DNA of 64,000 nt from NCBI RefSeq assembly GCF_001577835.2, contig NC_029526.1, positions 155,510 through 219,509 of the forward strand, given 5' to 3'. The position numbers and the translations under genes were made by a program. This DNA is from Coturnix japonica (Eukaryota; Chordata; Aves; Galliformes; Phasianidae). Positions 1 through 11,947 of this stretch are shown here, in pieces (position 1 is the first letter of the stretch; each line of letters begins with the position of its first letter). The notes beneath the pieces were generated by a model, which had not been told where the DNA came from, made no database searches, and was given only the letters and a program-made list of their open reading frames with translations.

Positions 1-331
1 TCCAGGTGTGGAGCCCTCAGTACAAAAAAGATATGGAGATTTTGGAAAGGGTCCAGAGAGGGCCACAAAGATGGAAGATTTAGGTTGGATGTTAGGGGGA
101 AGTTCTTCACTAGGAGAGTGGTTAGGTCCTGGAACAGGCTGCCCAGGGAGGTTTTGGATGCCCCGTCCTTGGAGGTGTTCAAGACTTGGTTGGACAGGGC
201 CTTGGGCAACCTGATCTAGTAAATGTGTATGCTTGGTGGCCCTGCTGGGCAGGGGGGTTGGAACTACATGATCCTTGAGGTCCCTTCCAACCCGGGTAAT
301 TCTGTCATTCTGTGATTCTGTGATTCTGTGA
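1..331 (+). mobile_element. CR1 LINE, 3' end fragment
   Basis: The block shows typical CR1 3' sequence (GGACAGGGCCTTGGGCAACC, then GAGGTCCCTTCCAACCC) and ends in repeated ATTCTGTG units at about 301-331. The element continues left of the window. It lies in a NECAB2 intron. Confidence 0.85.
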
Positions 332-442
332 CTCAAGCTGAGTTCAGCATCTCCCAGCCTGGCAGAAAGGATGAAGCAAGCAGCTTTTGCTCACACAACC
401 CAACCTGGTCTGCACAGTGGCTCCAGGGCTGGATGGCACTTT

Positions 443-920
443 GAATCATAGAATCATAGAGTCATTAAGGCTGGAAAAGACCTCTCAGATCCTCAAGTCC
501 AACCCCAGCCCACCCTCACCATGCCCACTGCCCACATCCCTCAGTGCCACATCCCCACGGCTCTGGGACACCACCAGGGATGGTGACTCCTCCACCTCCC
601 TGCAGTGCCTCACTGCTCTTTTGGAGCAGAAATTGTTTGTAATGTCCAACCTGAACCTTCTCTGAACATGAGATCACCACCTCTCACCCTATTGCTGATA
701 CTTGGGAGCAGAGGCCAACCCTTCCTCCCCACAAACTCCTGTTGGGGGTTGCTGAGCCATGGGCTCTTCCCTGAGCTCCACTTCCCCTCACTGACCCATC
801 CTATTCCCTCAGCTGTTCCCATAGGACTGTGCTCCTGTCCTTTCACATTTTTGTTGCTTTTCTTTGGACACACTCCAGGGCCTTCATGTCTTTAATGTCG
901 TGGGGAGGTGACCATCCCCA
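443..920 (-). mobile_element. CR1 LINE fragment, reverse orientation
   Basis: It starts with GAATCATAGAATCATAGAGT, the reverse complement of the CR1 3' terminal repeat, then GGCTGGAAAAGACCTCTCAG and TCCAACCCCAGCCCACC. Similarity fades near 900-920. It is in a NECAB2 intron. Confidence 0.75.
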
Positions 921-2029
921 GAGAGCCAATAGTAACACCCACAGCAGTTCACCCATGGTTAACCTCTGACCCATTACAAGGCAGCTGGGTGTATATTTTG
1001 CTTTTCTGAGGTGTGGAGACTGTCAATTGCAGTCCCTGTCAATTGCTGTCCCTGCTGGGACTGGAGGTGCACTGTCAGATGTAGCAGTGCTTCTCAACTG
1101 CACATGTTCTTTAGTCTCTCCTAAATGAGAATCAGATTTGCAGGTGGTTAACACTAGAGGATATTTTTTTTTGCTGTGCTCATTTAAAGTCTTGCAGAAT
1201 CCCAAAGCTGTGAACTGGAGGTGGGAATGAAAGCAGCCCATTATTTCAGAAAATCTCGGTTTTCGGTGCTGCTAAACAACCAAGTGATGCAGCTGCTGAT
1301 GCAGCCCTTTCATCTGCCATAGCAAAGGGGTTTTTGTCTGCAGCAGAAGCGACTCAGGTTTTGAGTGGTGTTTGAGCAGCCCATCCATCAGCTATTTGCA
1401 TGAGAAACGTGCTGTGAAGATGAGACTTTGATGTATGTACAACTTCTGAATTCCCATTATGTTTCTGCTTGTGCTGCCTGAGACATCTCTGTTAGCTGAG
1501 TTGAAACCAAGGAAGGCAGGGTATCACACTTCAGTGTCTTTTGTTGTTTTGTTTTTTAAATGGATGTAAACCAACAGGGAAAATTATTTCCTTGTTGCCA
1601 ATACATTTATCTGTTAGAATTATCACAGCGTGTTTTTGAGTGGCAGTGAGCCATAAACGGTGAGCAATAAACATTCCCTTTGATGACAAAAGGAGTTCGT
1701 GGCTTGGATTGTTCAGCAGAGATGCTGGAGGCTGTGATCTGAGCTTTCACATTTGGCTCCTAATTAGGTCCCAGGGACACAAACGTTCTCCCAGGTACAG
1801 ATTTACTTTGGAAAGAGATCTCAAAGAGCAGACATCCCCATAAGCTTGGTGGTGCGAGGCCATTCTGCCCCATGGTGCAGCCTCACCAACTGGAAAACAG
1901 AGAAATGCCTGAAACCAAAAAGACTTGGGTTTTCCTGATTTTCTGTTTCAATTAAAGAAAAAGTTTTGTTTTGCAAAGGATCCAGATAAAGGTGGCCTCC
2001 AGTATGGGGGAAAAAAGCCTATATCTGAT

Positions 2030-2240
2030 CTCTACCTGGACACAGAGCTGTTGGCAACAGCCCTCTGGCTGCAGCCATCCAACCAGTTCCTTATCCACTG
2101 AATAGCCCAGCCTTCAAACCCATCTCTCTCCAATTTAGAGATAAGGATGTTGTGCAGAACCATGTCACACGCTTTGCAGAAGTCCAGATAGCCCCTCTCA
2201 TTACTGAGGCAGTGACCTACTGGAGCGCCTTGTAAACCAT
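2030..2240 (-). mobile_element. CR1-type LINE fragment encoding part of the reverse transcriptase
   Basis: The minus strand encodes [20 protein letters not shown] followed by [18 protein letters not shown]. This is a decayed form of the non-LTR RT segment LDFSKAFDTVxHxILxxKL. Only this internal part of the element is here, so it is a 5'- and 3'-truncated LINE piece inside a NECAB2 intron. The boundaries are approximate. Confidence 0.7.
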
Positions 2241-2748
2241 TCTGGAGTTGTGCATCTGTGCAGGGCTGATGTTGGTGATAAATCCTAACAGTGACCTGGC
2301 GAGGCTGCAACAGCCCTGATACATGTGACCTGCAGGATGGGAATGTCCTGGGAAATGCCATGGGCCATCCTTGTGTATGTCTTGATTACTTCTTCATCTG
2401 AACGTGTTTTTTTAAGGTCTGAATATGACTACAGTAATTTCTTTAATTAGGCTTCTTCTTAGTGCATGATTGCTTAAAATTAAAAGCAGCTTCTTGGCCA
2501 ACTTACAAGTCAAGCACAGTTAAGTTAAATAATATGATAGCAGGAGGCAAGGAAGTAAAAGATCATTTTTGGAAGCAGGAGATAATTACTGCAATGCAAA
2601 ACCCCAGGGATAGAATGATGAGTTTTTCTCAGTAATGTGCTCCTGTTTGGGATGTTTGTTAGAGAACTTGAGCCCATGGAGGGTGGGAAGAGCTGGGCTC
2701 ATTGTTCCAGGTGGATCTGGGGAGGCCATCAAAAGCAGATTTAGAGCA

Positions 2749-2848
2749 TCTGCTTTGGCAGGGGGGTTGAACTCAATGATCTCTAGAGGTCCCTTTCAAC
2801 TCCTGTTGAGACTGTTGACCCTTCAAATTCTGAGATTCTGTGATCATT
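2749..2848 (+). mobile_element. CR1 LINE 3' tail fragment
   Basis: It contains GGGGGGTTGAACTCAATGAT and AGAGGTCCCTTTCAACTCC and ends near TTCTGAGATTCTGTGATC, a short CR1 3' end. It is intronic in NECAB2. Confidence 0.65.
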
Positions 2849-3080
2849 TAGAAAAGTAAAATTTAAAAACTTTAATTCAAAGCAAATTGGACCACAGGAG
2901 GAGTTCTGCTACTAATGGCTTTTGTTTCAGGAGGCAGTTCCTGGGGCCAGGATACGTGGTTCCATTTCTGTGCTAACCCCAAAAGAATCCTGAGCATATC
3001 TCTTGTCTCCTGTACATTAAATTCTTTTCTCTCTCTCTTTTTTTCCTTCTCCCTTCCCTGGCTGTCCTTCCCTCTTCCAG

Positions 3081-6000
3081 CAATGTGGACACGAAGGAGC
3101 TATGTGGTGAGTATAACACTACACATAGAGCTTTGGAAGGGTGTATGAAAACTCTTAAAAGCCAACATCATCTCCTGCCATAGAATCGCTAAGGTTGGAA
3201 AGATCACCTAGTCCAACCATTTACCCAATGCCACCATACCACTAGATATCAGTCAAGTGTGTCAGCTAGCCTTGTCTTGACCATCTCCAGGGATGCTGAC
3301 TCCACCATAACCCTGGACAACCTGTGCCTGTTTCCTCTTAGGCAGAAGGAAAAAACAAGAATGTGGTGTATAATATCAGTAATGTGTTTATTATTTATTG
3401 GGCGAAACTCTGTATCTCAGAGCAGGCTGACTAAGGTGCTTCTTGGTGCATATCCCTTGAATCACAAATTAACAACCAAAAATAAACTCCATAGCCGTGT
3501 TTGTCCCACATCTCTGCAAGAAGGGAAGTTGCCAGGAGAGGAGGGAGGTTCAAGGTCCAGCCTAGATGCATTATCTGCTGCATACCTCCCACTGCCCACC
3601 ACTCCTGGTGTACTTTATGCTCTTCCAAGAATTATTTGAAGTATAAGGCCTCATTCTGGCAACACTGGAAGCTATGATGTCTCTCATAGTTGGTGGCAGG
3701 TTGGGCAGCTTGTGGAACTCCCTGACCCAAGAGAGCTTGCAGAGCTGAGCACACCTCGATCTCAAGGGTAGAGTCACCCAATGGCATATGTACCTCCAAT
3801 TTAAATAAAATGAACTGATATTGCAACAGCAAACAGACCAGCAACACAAGGCATGCTCTGGGAGTGGAGATGTACGTCATCCCATGGTGGGCAGTGCACA
3901 CCCCAACAGCAACCCGCTGTCTCACGTAGATGTGTGGAACCCAGAGCAGTGATGTGCAGGGCAGAAGGAGCTGCCCCTGGGTGTCCCATGAATGAATAAA
4001 GCTAAGGCTGTAGAAGTGCATAGCTGGAGGCTGCAAAAGTCAACACTACTCTCCTTCCACATTGCTAGTGCTCTCAAGAGCCATGTTCTGCCCACAGAAG
4101 CTCATCTGTCCTGAAAAGTACTTTTCATTTCAGGGTTTATAAGAAGAGTTTTCCTCTGCCTTCAAAAATGTACGATCTTTTTTTTCCCCTCTCAATTAAA
4201 CTAATAAGAGGAGCAACAAAAAATAATCACGCTGCAGTGAGAACATGTTGCTTGGCTCAGAGCGGAGCAGCAAACAGCTGCTTTCAATTACATTGTGACA
4301 TTCCCGTCTCTGCCAAAATCTTCTTTCCCTTGGATATGTGAGGGTTGTAAACAGCTATAGGCACTGCTAATTAAGCCAAGAGAACCTAATTAGTGGGATC
4401 ACTTCCTGGAGTGTATTTCTTGTTGCATTCAGTAGATATGTCACCGTGGTGTGAATCCTCAGTCTGAGCGCTGGAGAGCAGCGCTGGTGGTGCCAAGAAA
4501 CAGCTTTCAGCTGCCACGTGTGTCAGTTGTACCCAAAGGGTTTGATTCAGTTCCTGAGCTGCCCCACACTGCAAACATTGGCTTTCAGGGCTCTGTAGCT
4601 CACAAAGGGAACCACACTACAGTTGGATGCATGGGGAAACACCGCGTAGCTGTGATGTGGGGCTGTGAATGGGATGGGAGTGCAGGGGGAGGATGTCTGG
4701 ACAGGTCTGTGCTGGGAAAATCTGTTTATCATTTGGATGCTTTGGCTGCCAAGGGAATTTCCCTTGAGATCTCTCTCTCTCTGTTGGAAACAAGAGGAAG
4801 AGAAATAAAATGTGTTCAGATGCAGAAGTGGGGTAAGAAATAAAGTGTCATTTTTTATGGCAGCTGCTTTGTGTTACAGCTCTATTTTACCATAACCCTC
4901 CCGTCACACGAACCTTTCTCATCCCTTCAGGGCAAGTTGTGTCTTAGGGTCAGGGCCTAGGGAGTGAAAACACATGTGGAATCACCCTCTGATTTTCCTT
5001 TTCTTCAATAAATAGACAGTGTTGTGTCATGTAGCCTCAAATTTAAGGTACACCCACTCTTCCCCTCATGTCCTCTTTCCCCAGACTATTTTGCTGATCA
5101 CATGGGAGACTATGAAGACGTCCTGGCCTCACTGGAGACTCTGAACCTGTCCATCCTGAAGGCAATGGACTACACCAAGCGCGTGAGTGCCCGGCTCTGC
5201 TCTGCTCCTTGGTAGGGCAGAGTTCACATATAGCCATGCACAAACAGTGTGGGTTAGAAGCTGCAGTACTGTGTGTTTGAAGGATTGGAATGCTTCATTT
5301 ATATTAATTGTTAGTAAATTTTCTGGCAGTCAGATCTGCCAACAGTATTTCAAAAGCCTGTTACCGTGCTAATAGACATCTCAGTAATGCACTCCAGCTT
5401 CCTGTTGGTATTGCCTTCCACCATTGCTTCTGAATGAGAGTTTAATACATATGACTAATACTTTTCCTGCACATTGAAAGAGGAGAACGCCTCATCCCCT
5501 GCTTGTAAATTAGGAATGTGAGGATAAGGGAATCATCTTGCACTATTGCAGAACCTTATATTCATAATCCCAACTCACTGCCTTCATCAGAGCACTGTTC
5601 TGCCCTTGATTCAATAACCTGGGGCAGGATTGACCTGCCCTAATTGCAAAGTCTGAATGTTATCTGCCTAACCTGAGATGTCACACTCTGAGAGATCAGC
5701 AGGAAGGGGCTGGGGTTGCAGAGCACCATGAACATGGGCTCTGACCCACCTGAGGCTATGAGGCCCCATTGGGGGCAGATGGACAGATAAAATCAGGCAG
5801 GAGGAGCATGGTCCCAGCACTTCACTGTTACCTTTTGTCAGCCAAGCCATGCTGCTCCTCACTGCAAGCAAGGAGCTGGCAAATGAGGATTTCATGAAAA
5901 GCATCAACCCCTGCAGTGATTTGTGAACAAAAAGTGGTACAAACCCGATCAATGAATTATTCAAAAAACCAAACACTTTGTTCAAGGAAAGAGCTGGGGA

Positions 6001-9000
6001 AAAAGATAAAGACAGAAAGAAAAGACAAAAAAAAAAGCTGGTTTAAGTGGGAGAAAAAATCATCTTTAGTACTAAGATAGCAGAGGCATCCTGACAACTT
6101 TAATTATATGTAGCAATGCCTTAATTCTGGACATGATTTCATAGAAACGTTCAGGATTGCAGAGACATTGTGACATTCACCCTTTGGTTTGTTAGAGCCA
6201 CACAGTCTCACAGCACACACAGCAGTGCACTGCAGCTGCACCCAGAGAGGTGTTGGTACCCAATGAGAGCAGTTGGAAACGTTCTCTCCCTCCCTCCCTC
6301 CCTCCCCTGTTCATAACAGTACTCTGCAAACAATAGGCAAAGCCTGACTTCCTCTGTGCCACACTCCTGATGAGAGGTGCCTCTCAGAGGGGCCAGTAAC
6401 TGTGGCATTTAATTGCTGTTTGTATTTCTCACCTTTAAAGACAACTGATTATTTCTTGTTCATAAGAAGAGAAAGCAGCAATTATCTTGTGCTGGAGTAG
6501 CTCATAAAGTATCGGCAGTAATTAGCTTCTGTGGTGGAAGGTCTCATATGGCAAAACAAGGTCTGTTATTGTAATTATTTTCCAGTACAGAGATGACCAC
6601 GCTGTGTTCAGTGACTGCCAATGACTGTGCAAAATGCAAAGTTAAATTGGAAAGAAGGGAACTTCTGAGAGCTAAAAAAAGCCAACAACAGGATATGTTC
6701 TCATAACCTTCAGAGGATGCTTCATGACATGGTGGGCAAATACCAGAGCTAAAGGGACTGGGTTGGGCCAAGCAAGACATCATTGCTGGGGCCATGCTGT
6801 GCCTCCAGCTTGGTCACTGGAAAGTCCAAGTCACCTCTCTTGCACCCAAACTACCTTTCCTACAAGAACCCTTGTTCAGATAATAGAACTTGCAGATCAC
6901 AAAGGTCTGCTTTCTCTAAGAGGACAACAACTAATCCAACGACAACTTACTGCCACACAGATGAACTGGCCAACAGAACTTAAATATGTCATGGTAATTT
7001 ATGCAAATGCAATGCATTCCAGTGCCCAGCTTCTGTCTTGTATCCTTTCCACTGTTAAGGACATGGCTGTGTGCCTGAATTCCCTCGGGGTCTGTGAGCA
7101 GGATGCTCTCCTTCAGCTTCCACTCAGCGCAGGAGGCCAGCACATCAGCTGCTCTCATCCTCTCCAACACCCATCTCCAAAGCCAGGAGGTTCAGAGCCC
7201 AGTTATGCCTCCTCATGCCTTGCAATTAACATCTAGGAATAATCTAAAAGGAAACAAAGCATCCATTCAGCCTCCCAGAAAGCATTTCCAAAATGAATTT
7301 CCAAACAGATTCCACCAGTAATCCTAGCAGAAGGGGGTATGTCACTTCTGCAGGAACTGATTTTTCCCCAGCTTTCCTGCTTGGGCTCCAGAGCAGAAAA
7401 CAATTCTCCATGCAATGCCATCCAGAGCTCTCTCCTTGACAGACTGCAGGGCCACATGCTACATCCAGCCAGGCTGCTAAGCTCAGCAGGGAGATGCAGC
7501 TTAAGAAGGGCTCTCCTGGAGCTATTTTTAAACTAACATGTTTATTCGCTGCTCCTCTGTCTCTGTCACTGCAAAATTCATGCTCCCCTTCCCCCTGCAA
7601 GAGAGAAGAGCATCTTTGCAGATCCTGCTGACCGTGCCCTTGTAGACTCCCTGTAGGGTAGGGTCTTCCCTCAGAACATTTGGAGATGACACCAGTCTGA
7701 GTGTCACCAACTCAACACCATAGAAGGAAGAGATGCCATTCAGAAGGAACTGTACCAGCTCATGAGAACCTGATGAGTTCAACAAGGTGTTGCACTTGGG
7801 TCAGGGCAATCCCAGATATGAGTACAGAGTGGGAGAAGAACCCTGCTGAGAAGAATGTGGGCATCCTGGTCAATGAAAAGCTAGATATGAGGCAGCAGCA
7901 TGCATTTAGAGCCCAGAAGGCCAACAGCATCCAGGGCTGCATCAACAGAGGTGTGGCAGCTGGAGTTCTGTGTCCAGGTCTGGGACCTCCAGTACATGAG
8001 GGACAGAGCTGTTGGAGTGGAGGAGGATGTGGAAATGGTCAGAGGTCTGGAGCCTCTCTCCTATGAAGAAAAGTTGAGAGAGATGGGCTTTTCAAGATAA
8101 GTCCCTGGGCAGACCTCATTGTGATCTTCCAGTACTTGAAGGGAGCTTATAAGCAGGAAGAAAACCCACATTTTACTTGGGTGCATAGTGACAGGACAAG
8201 GGGAAATGACTTTAAATTAAAATAGGGGAAATTTAGATTAGGTTTTAGTAAAAAATTCTTTGCTCAGAGGGCAGTAAGGCCATGGCACAGCTGCCAGGGG
8301 CTCTCCCTGGAGAGCGCTAAGGGCCAGGCTGGATAGAGCCCTGGACAGACTGCGCTGGGGGGGCACCCAGCTCACAGGGTTTGAAGTAGAAGATCTTTAA
8401 GATCACCTTCAAAATGAAGCCATTCTGTGGTTCTGTGATTCCCATTCTCTCCCACCTGAAGGCTATTGATTGTGAGGTCAGAGAGGTAAGATGTGTAGTC
8501 AGAGGGCAACTGCATGGACAAGGTGTAAAAAAGCCGTTCTATGGCATCCTGTGGATCAGGATGTGTATGCTATATATGGGAAGCACCTCTCTTAACAAGG
8601 AGAAAGACGTTCTGCAGTGAACTGCTCAGGAAGGGCACTGCAGGAGGTGACAGGACTTGGGTCAAGAGGAGTGACACTGAGCTGCCCTCATCAGGTCCTG
8701 CCTTACCCTGGGAACAGCCCCCTGCCCCCAGCCCTGGCCTCAAAACACAGCTGAAGAGGGGAACCTGTGCAGTCTGAAAGAGGTTTTCAACAGAACAGTG
8801 TGATGGGATTTATAAGGGAGGAATTTATTATCGTTATGTTTTTAAATGCATGCAGTGCCATTGTTTTTTTTTTTTAATCTGAACAGTTGTCTAATTTGTT
8901 TCCTCCGCCCCCCCCACCCCCCATTTCAGGTAGGCTGAGAGTCTTTCATATGATAATGTTCTCATTTATCAAATATTTCAGTGTCTGTTCTCCTCAGATT

Positions 9001-11879
9001 TCTACTACTGATTATGTGCCAGGCAATCAGTTCTTGGCCTCTGCTTCTGGTGGGAGTTAAGAGCATAGAGCAGGGAAGGAGCAAGAGGAAGGTCTGGGTG
9101 TTATTCTAATTACAAGAAAAAAATCTCTTGGTAGAAAGCAGGCAATTAGGAGTGAGGAATTAGAATCGCTGTTCTGAGGCAGCATTGCTCTACATGGCTG
9201 ATTTGTGAAGTGTTGGGTGGTGGGAGATAAACCTGATGTAATCCAGGGGGAGGCTCAGTAGAGGAGCTTCATGGCCATGCCAATAGGTTTTCCTGTTGCT
9301 TTGGATTTTTTTAGTGTTTTTGGGTTTTTTTTTAAGAAACAATTGAAGGAACATAATTGGCTTTGGTTTTGCTCGAGCAGCCTCATCAGTTCAGAGCCTT
9401 GGCTCTATTGATGTGCTTCATCTGGGGTCAGTGTTCTTAACAACTGGAGAAGGTGCCAGGTCCCTGAGCTCAGCAAATGGCACCCAGTTTGGCCGTTGTC
9501 ACCCAAAGGCAGTGCTGGGAATGCTGGGGCTCAGTGCTGAGGCTCTACAAGGCAAAGAGATGCAGTGGGGCTCTCGGTGCCCATGAGCGTCATTTATTGT
9601 GTCATTTTCACATCCTGGAGTCTTAACAAGATGAATGGTGACCTTTAGAAATGTCAGCAGAGAGGCTTTAAGATGCTCAACAACATCGACAATCTCCTTT
9701 TTCAGCCATTTGATACCCACAGGAAAACAGTTACAGAAGCCCTATTCTGGGGACCAGTTTGCAACACCCAGCGAGGGAAGTTTGTCTCCAGTGTCAGCAG
9801 GTCCAAGAGCTCAAAACACCAAAATTACATCCTGGGTTTCCACAGGCAGAGGGTGGCACAGTGCTTTATTTTATCTGTGCCAGGATTTCAAGCTGCAGAG
9901 AAAATGTGATAAGTCTCAGGAGAGACTGAAACCCAGCACAGCATAATGTGGGGTTCAGCATCTCCTGTCGGACTTCTGCCTCTGCATTTCATTCCTCTGA
10001 TACAAACATGGATCTGCTGCTAATTAGCGCCATCAGACCAGGCTTGTTAGCACAATACTGTGCAGCAGGGCAGCATCTCTGGTGCCAAAGCCTTTCTAGC
10101 GTTGAACTAATGAACCAGTTGGATGAAAAAGAGAAGCCTTCTGAGATACACCCCTCCAGGGTCTCATGTCACAAAGCGGCAATTATTTTATTATCCCCAT
10201 AAATATTTTAACTTCCCAGGCAAAAGAAGAAGGAAATATCTCTTTGGGTAGAATTAATAAGACCAAACCTCATTACATCTCCCTAGAACAGGCTCACAAA
10301 TGTTTTAATAAGACCACGGGAAGGATTCCTCTGGAGTTGGCTGTCTTAATGACTTATTTTTGCAGTGCCAAAGGGGACATTTGCTCCAGCAGAGCTGGAG
10401 GGATTGCCAGGGAGCTCAGAGCACATTGCTGAGTGCAGATGTCACAGTTGGGATGGCAGATGTCCACAGTTATTCATTAAATGAGAAGAAAAGAGAAAAA
10501 ATCATTGATTTTCATTTCAGAGCTATTGACCCACATGGGACTCCTGTGGTGGCCTCAAAAGCACAGAGGCATTAGTGGTTTTTGGGAGGAAAGAAGGATG
10601 GCTTTGGGAAACAACTTGGATTCACCCTTGTGGCCATGAGCGAGCGCTCCCTGGGATGTCAGCTCTGCCTTTTGAGCCACTTGGCCCATTCCCTGTACCC
10701 AGAGCTCTATAGTACCCAGAGCTCTATAGCTGCTCAGGTTTTGAAAAGCACAGTTCAAGAAAATCATCCTGAAATCACTTCTAACACACTGGGATTTTAA
10801 CAGCTCTGCAATCAGCTGTTCACATCAGCAGCAAGCAGCTGCTTTTTAAGCTCCTCCATTTCTAACCCAATGGCTTACTGGTACCCACACAGACAGTGCT
10901 TCCAGTTCTTCCTGTGGAGACAGCAACATCACAGGGCTGTGGGTTTTCATTGACCACCATATCAAACCAGTGCCTACAGGAGAGGGCAGAGACAAGCTTC
11001 TCAGGATGAACACTGCTACAGTTCACCTGTGGAAACACCACAGTGAGATTTGTGGCTCATTAAGAACTGAGCATTACTTTTCTACTTCTTCATGAGGTCA
11101 TCCGGTGTCCCAGGGCAAAGAACACTAACACCAAATGCATGTATAGTCCACACCTTCTTAAAACCTTTTGTTTCCCAAAAGGAGCAGGTTCACGTGCCTG
11201 ACTTGATGAGAAATTGTGCGGTGGTGCTGGTAGGATGCAGGCAATGGAGTCCTGGTGGGCAGCAGGAAATTGGGGCAAATTGCAGCACGGCTCCTGGTTT
11301 GTTTTATCAATTTGTTTCCAGACTCATAACAGAGACTGTGCACAGCTCAGCCTTTGTTTTCAGCTGGGGAAAACTGCAGAGGGGCTCATCATTGCTCCAG
11401 TGATGCCCCAGCACCTGCAATCAGAGCAGGGCTGGTTGCTCAGGCTTAATCAAAACTCATCTGTAATTATAGCCAAGCCTGCTCAAGTGCCTGATTAACG
11501 TATTTATGCCTTGGTTTTGCACAGGCTCCCATGTGCAAGGCCCTAGGGAGGAATCAGCAGTGAGGGGGAATTGCTGAAGAAATGGATTCAGATCCCAAAT
11601 GCAATTATATGTTTTTTGCCAAGGAGATTTGTCAGTTTAATAACCCTCCTTAGCACGAGTGTGAATACTGGGAGAAATTCAGAAATTCAGGAATATTTGG
11701 GAATACATCTATCCTTTTCCCCACCCGAATGCTCAGCAATTGTTCCCACACAACGTCCTTGCAGACTGGGGCATCCCACTGAAAACCATTTATTTCACCC
11801 CATTGAAGCCCTCTTTGGGAACACCTGCTCCTTTTCACAGCAGTCTCTATCACACAGAAGATAGATAGATGGATGGATG

Positions 11880-11947
<68 letters not shown>

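Noticed and set aside
1-3080. Search for upstream NECAB2 exons (first EF-hand)
   Set aside because: No sequence coding the DKNDDGKLS-type EF-hand loop was seen; these exons lie outside the window.
3360-4040. Possible LTR-like or other repeat block with several open frames
   Set aside because: I could not recognise terminal repeats or a known family; left as NECAB2 intron.
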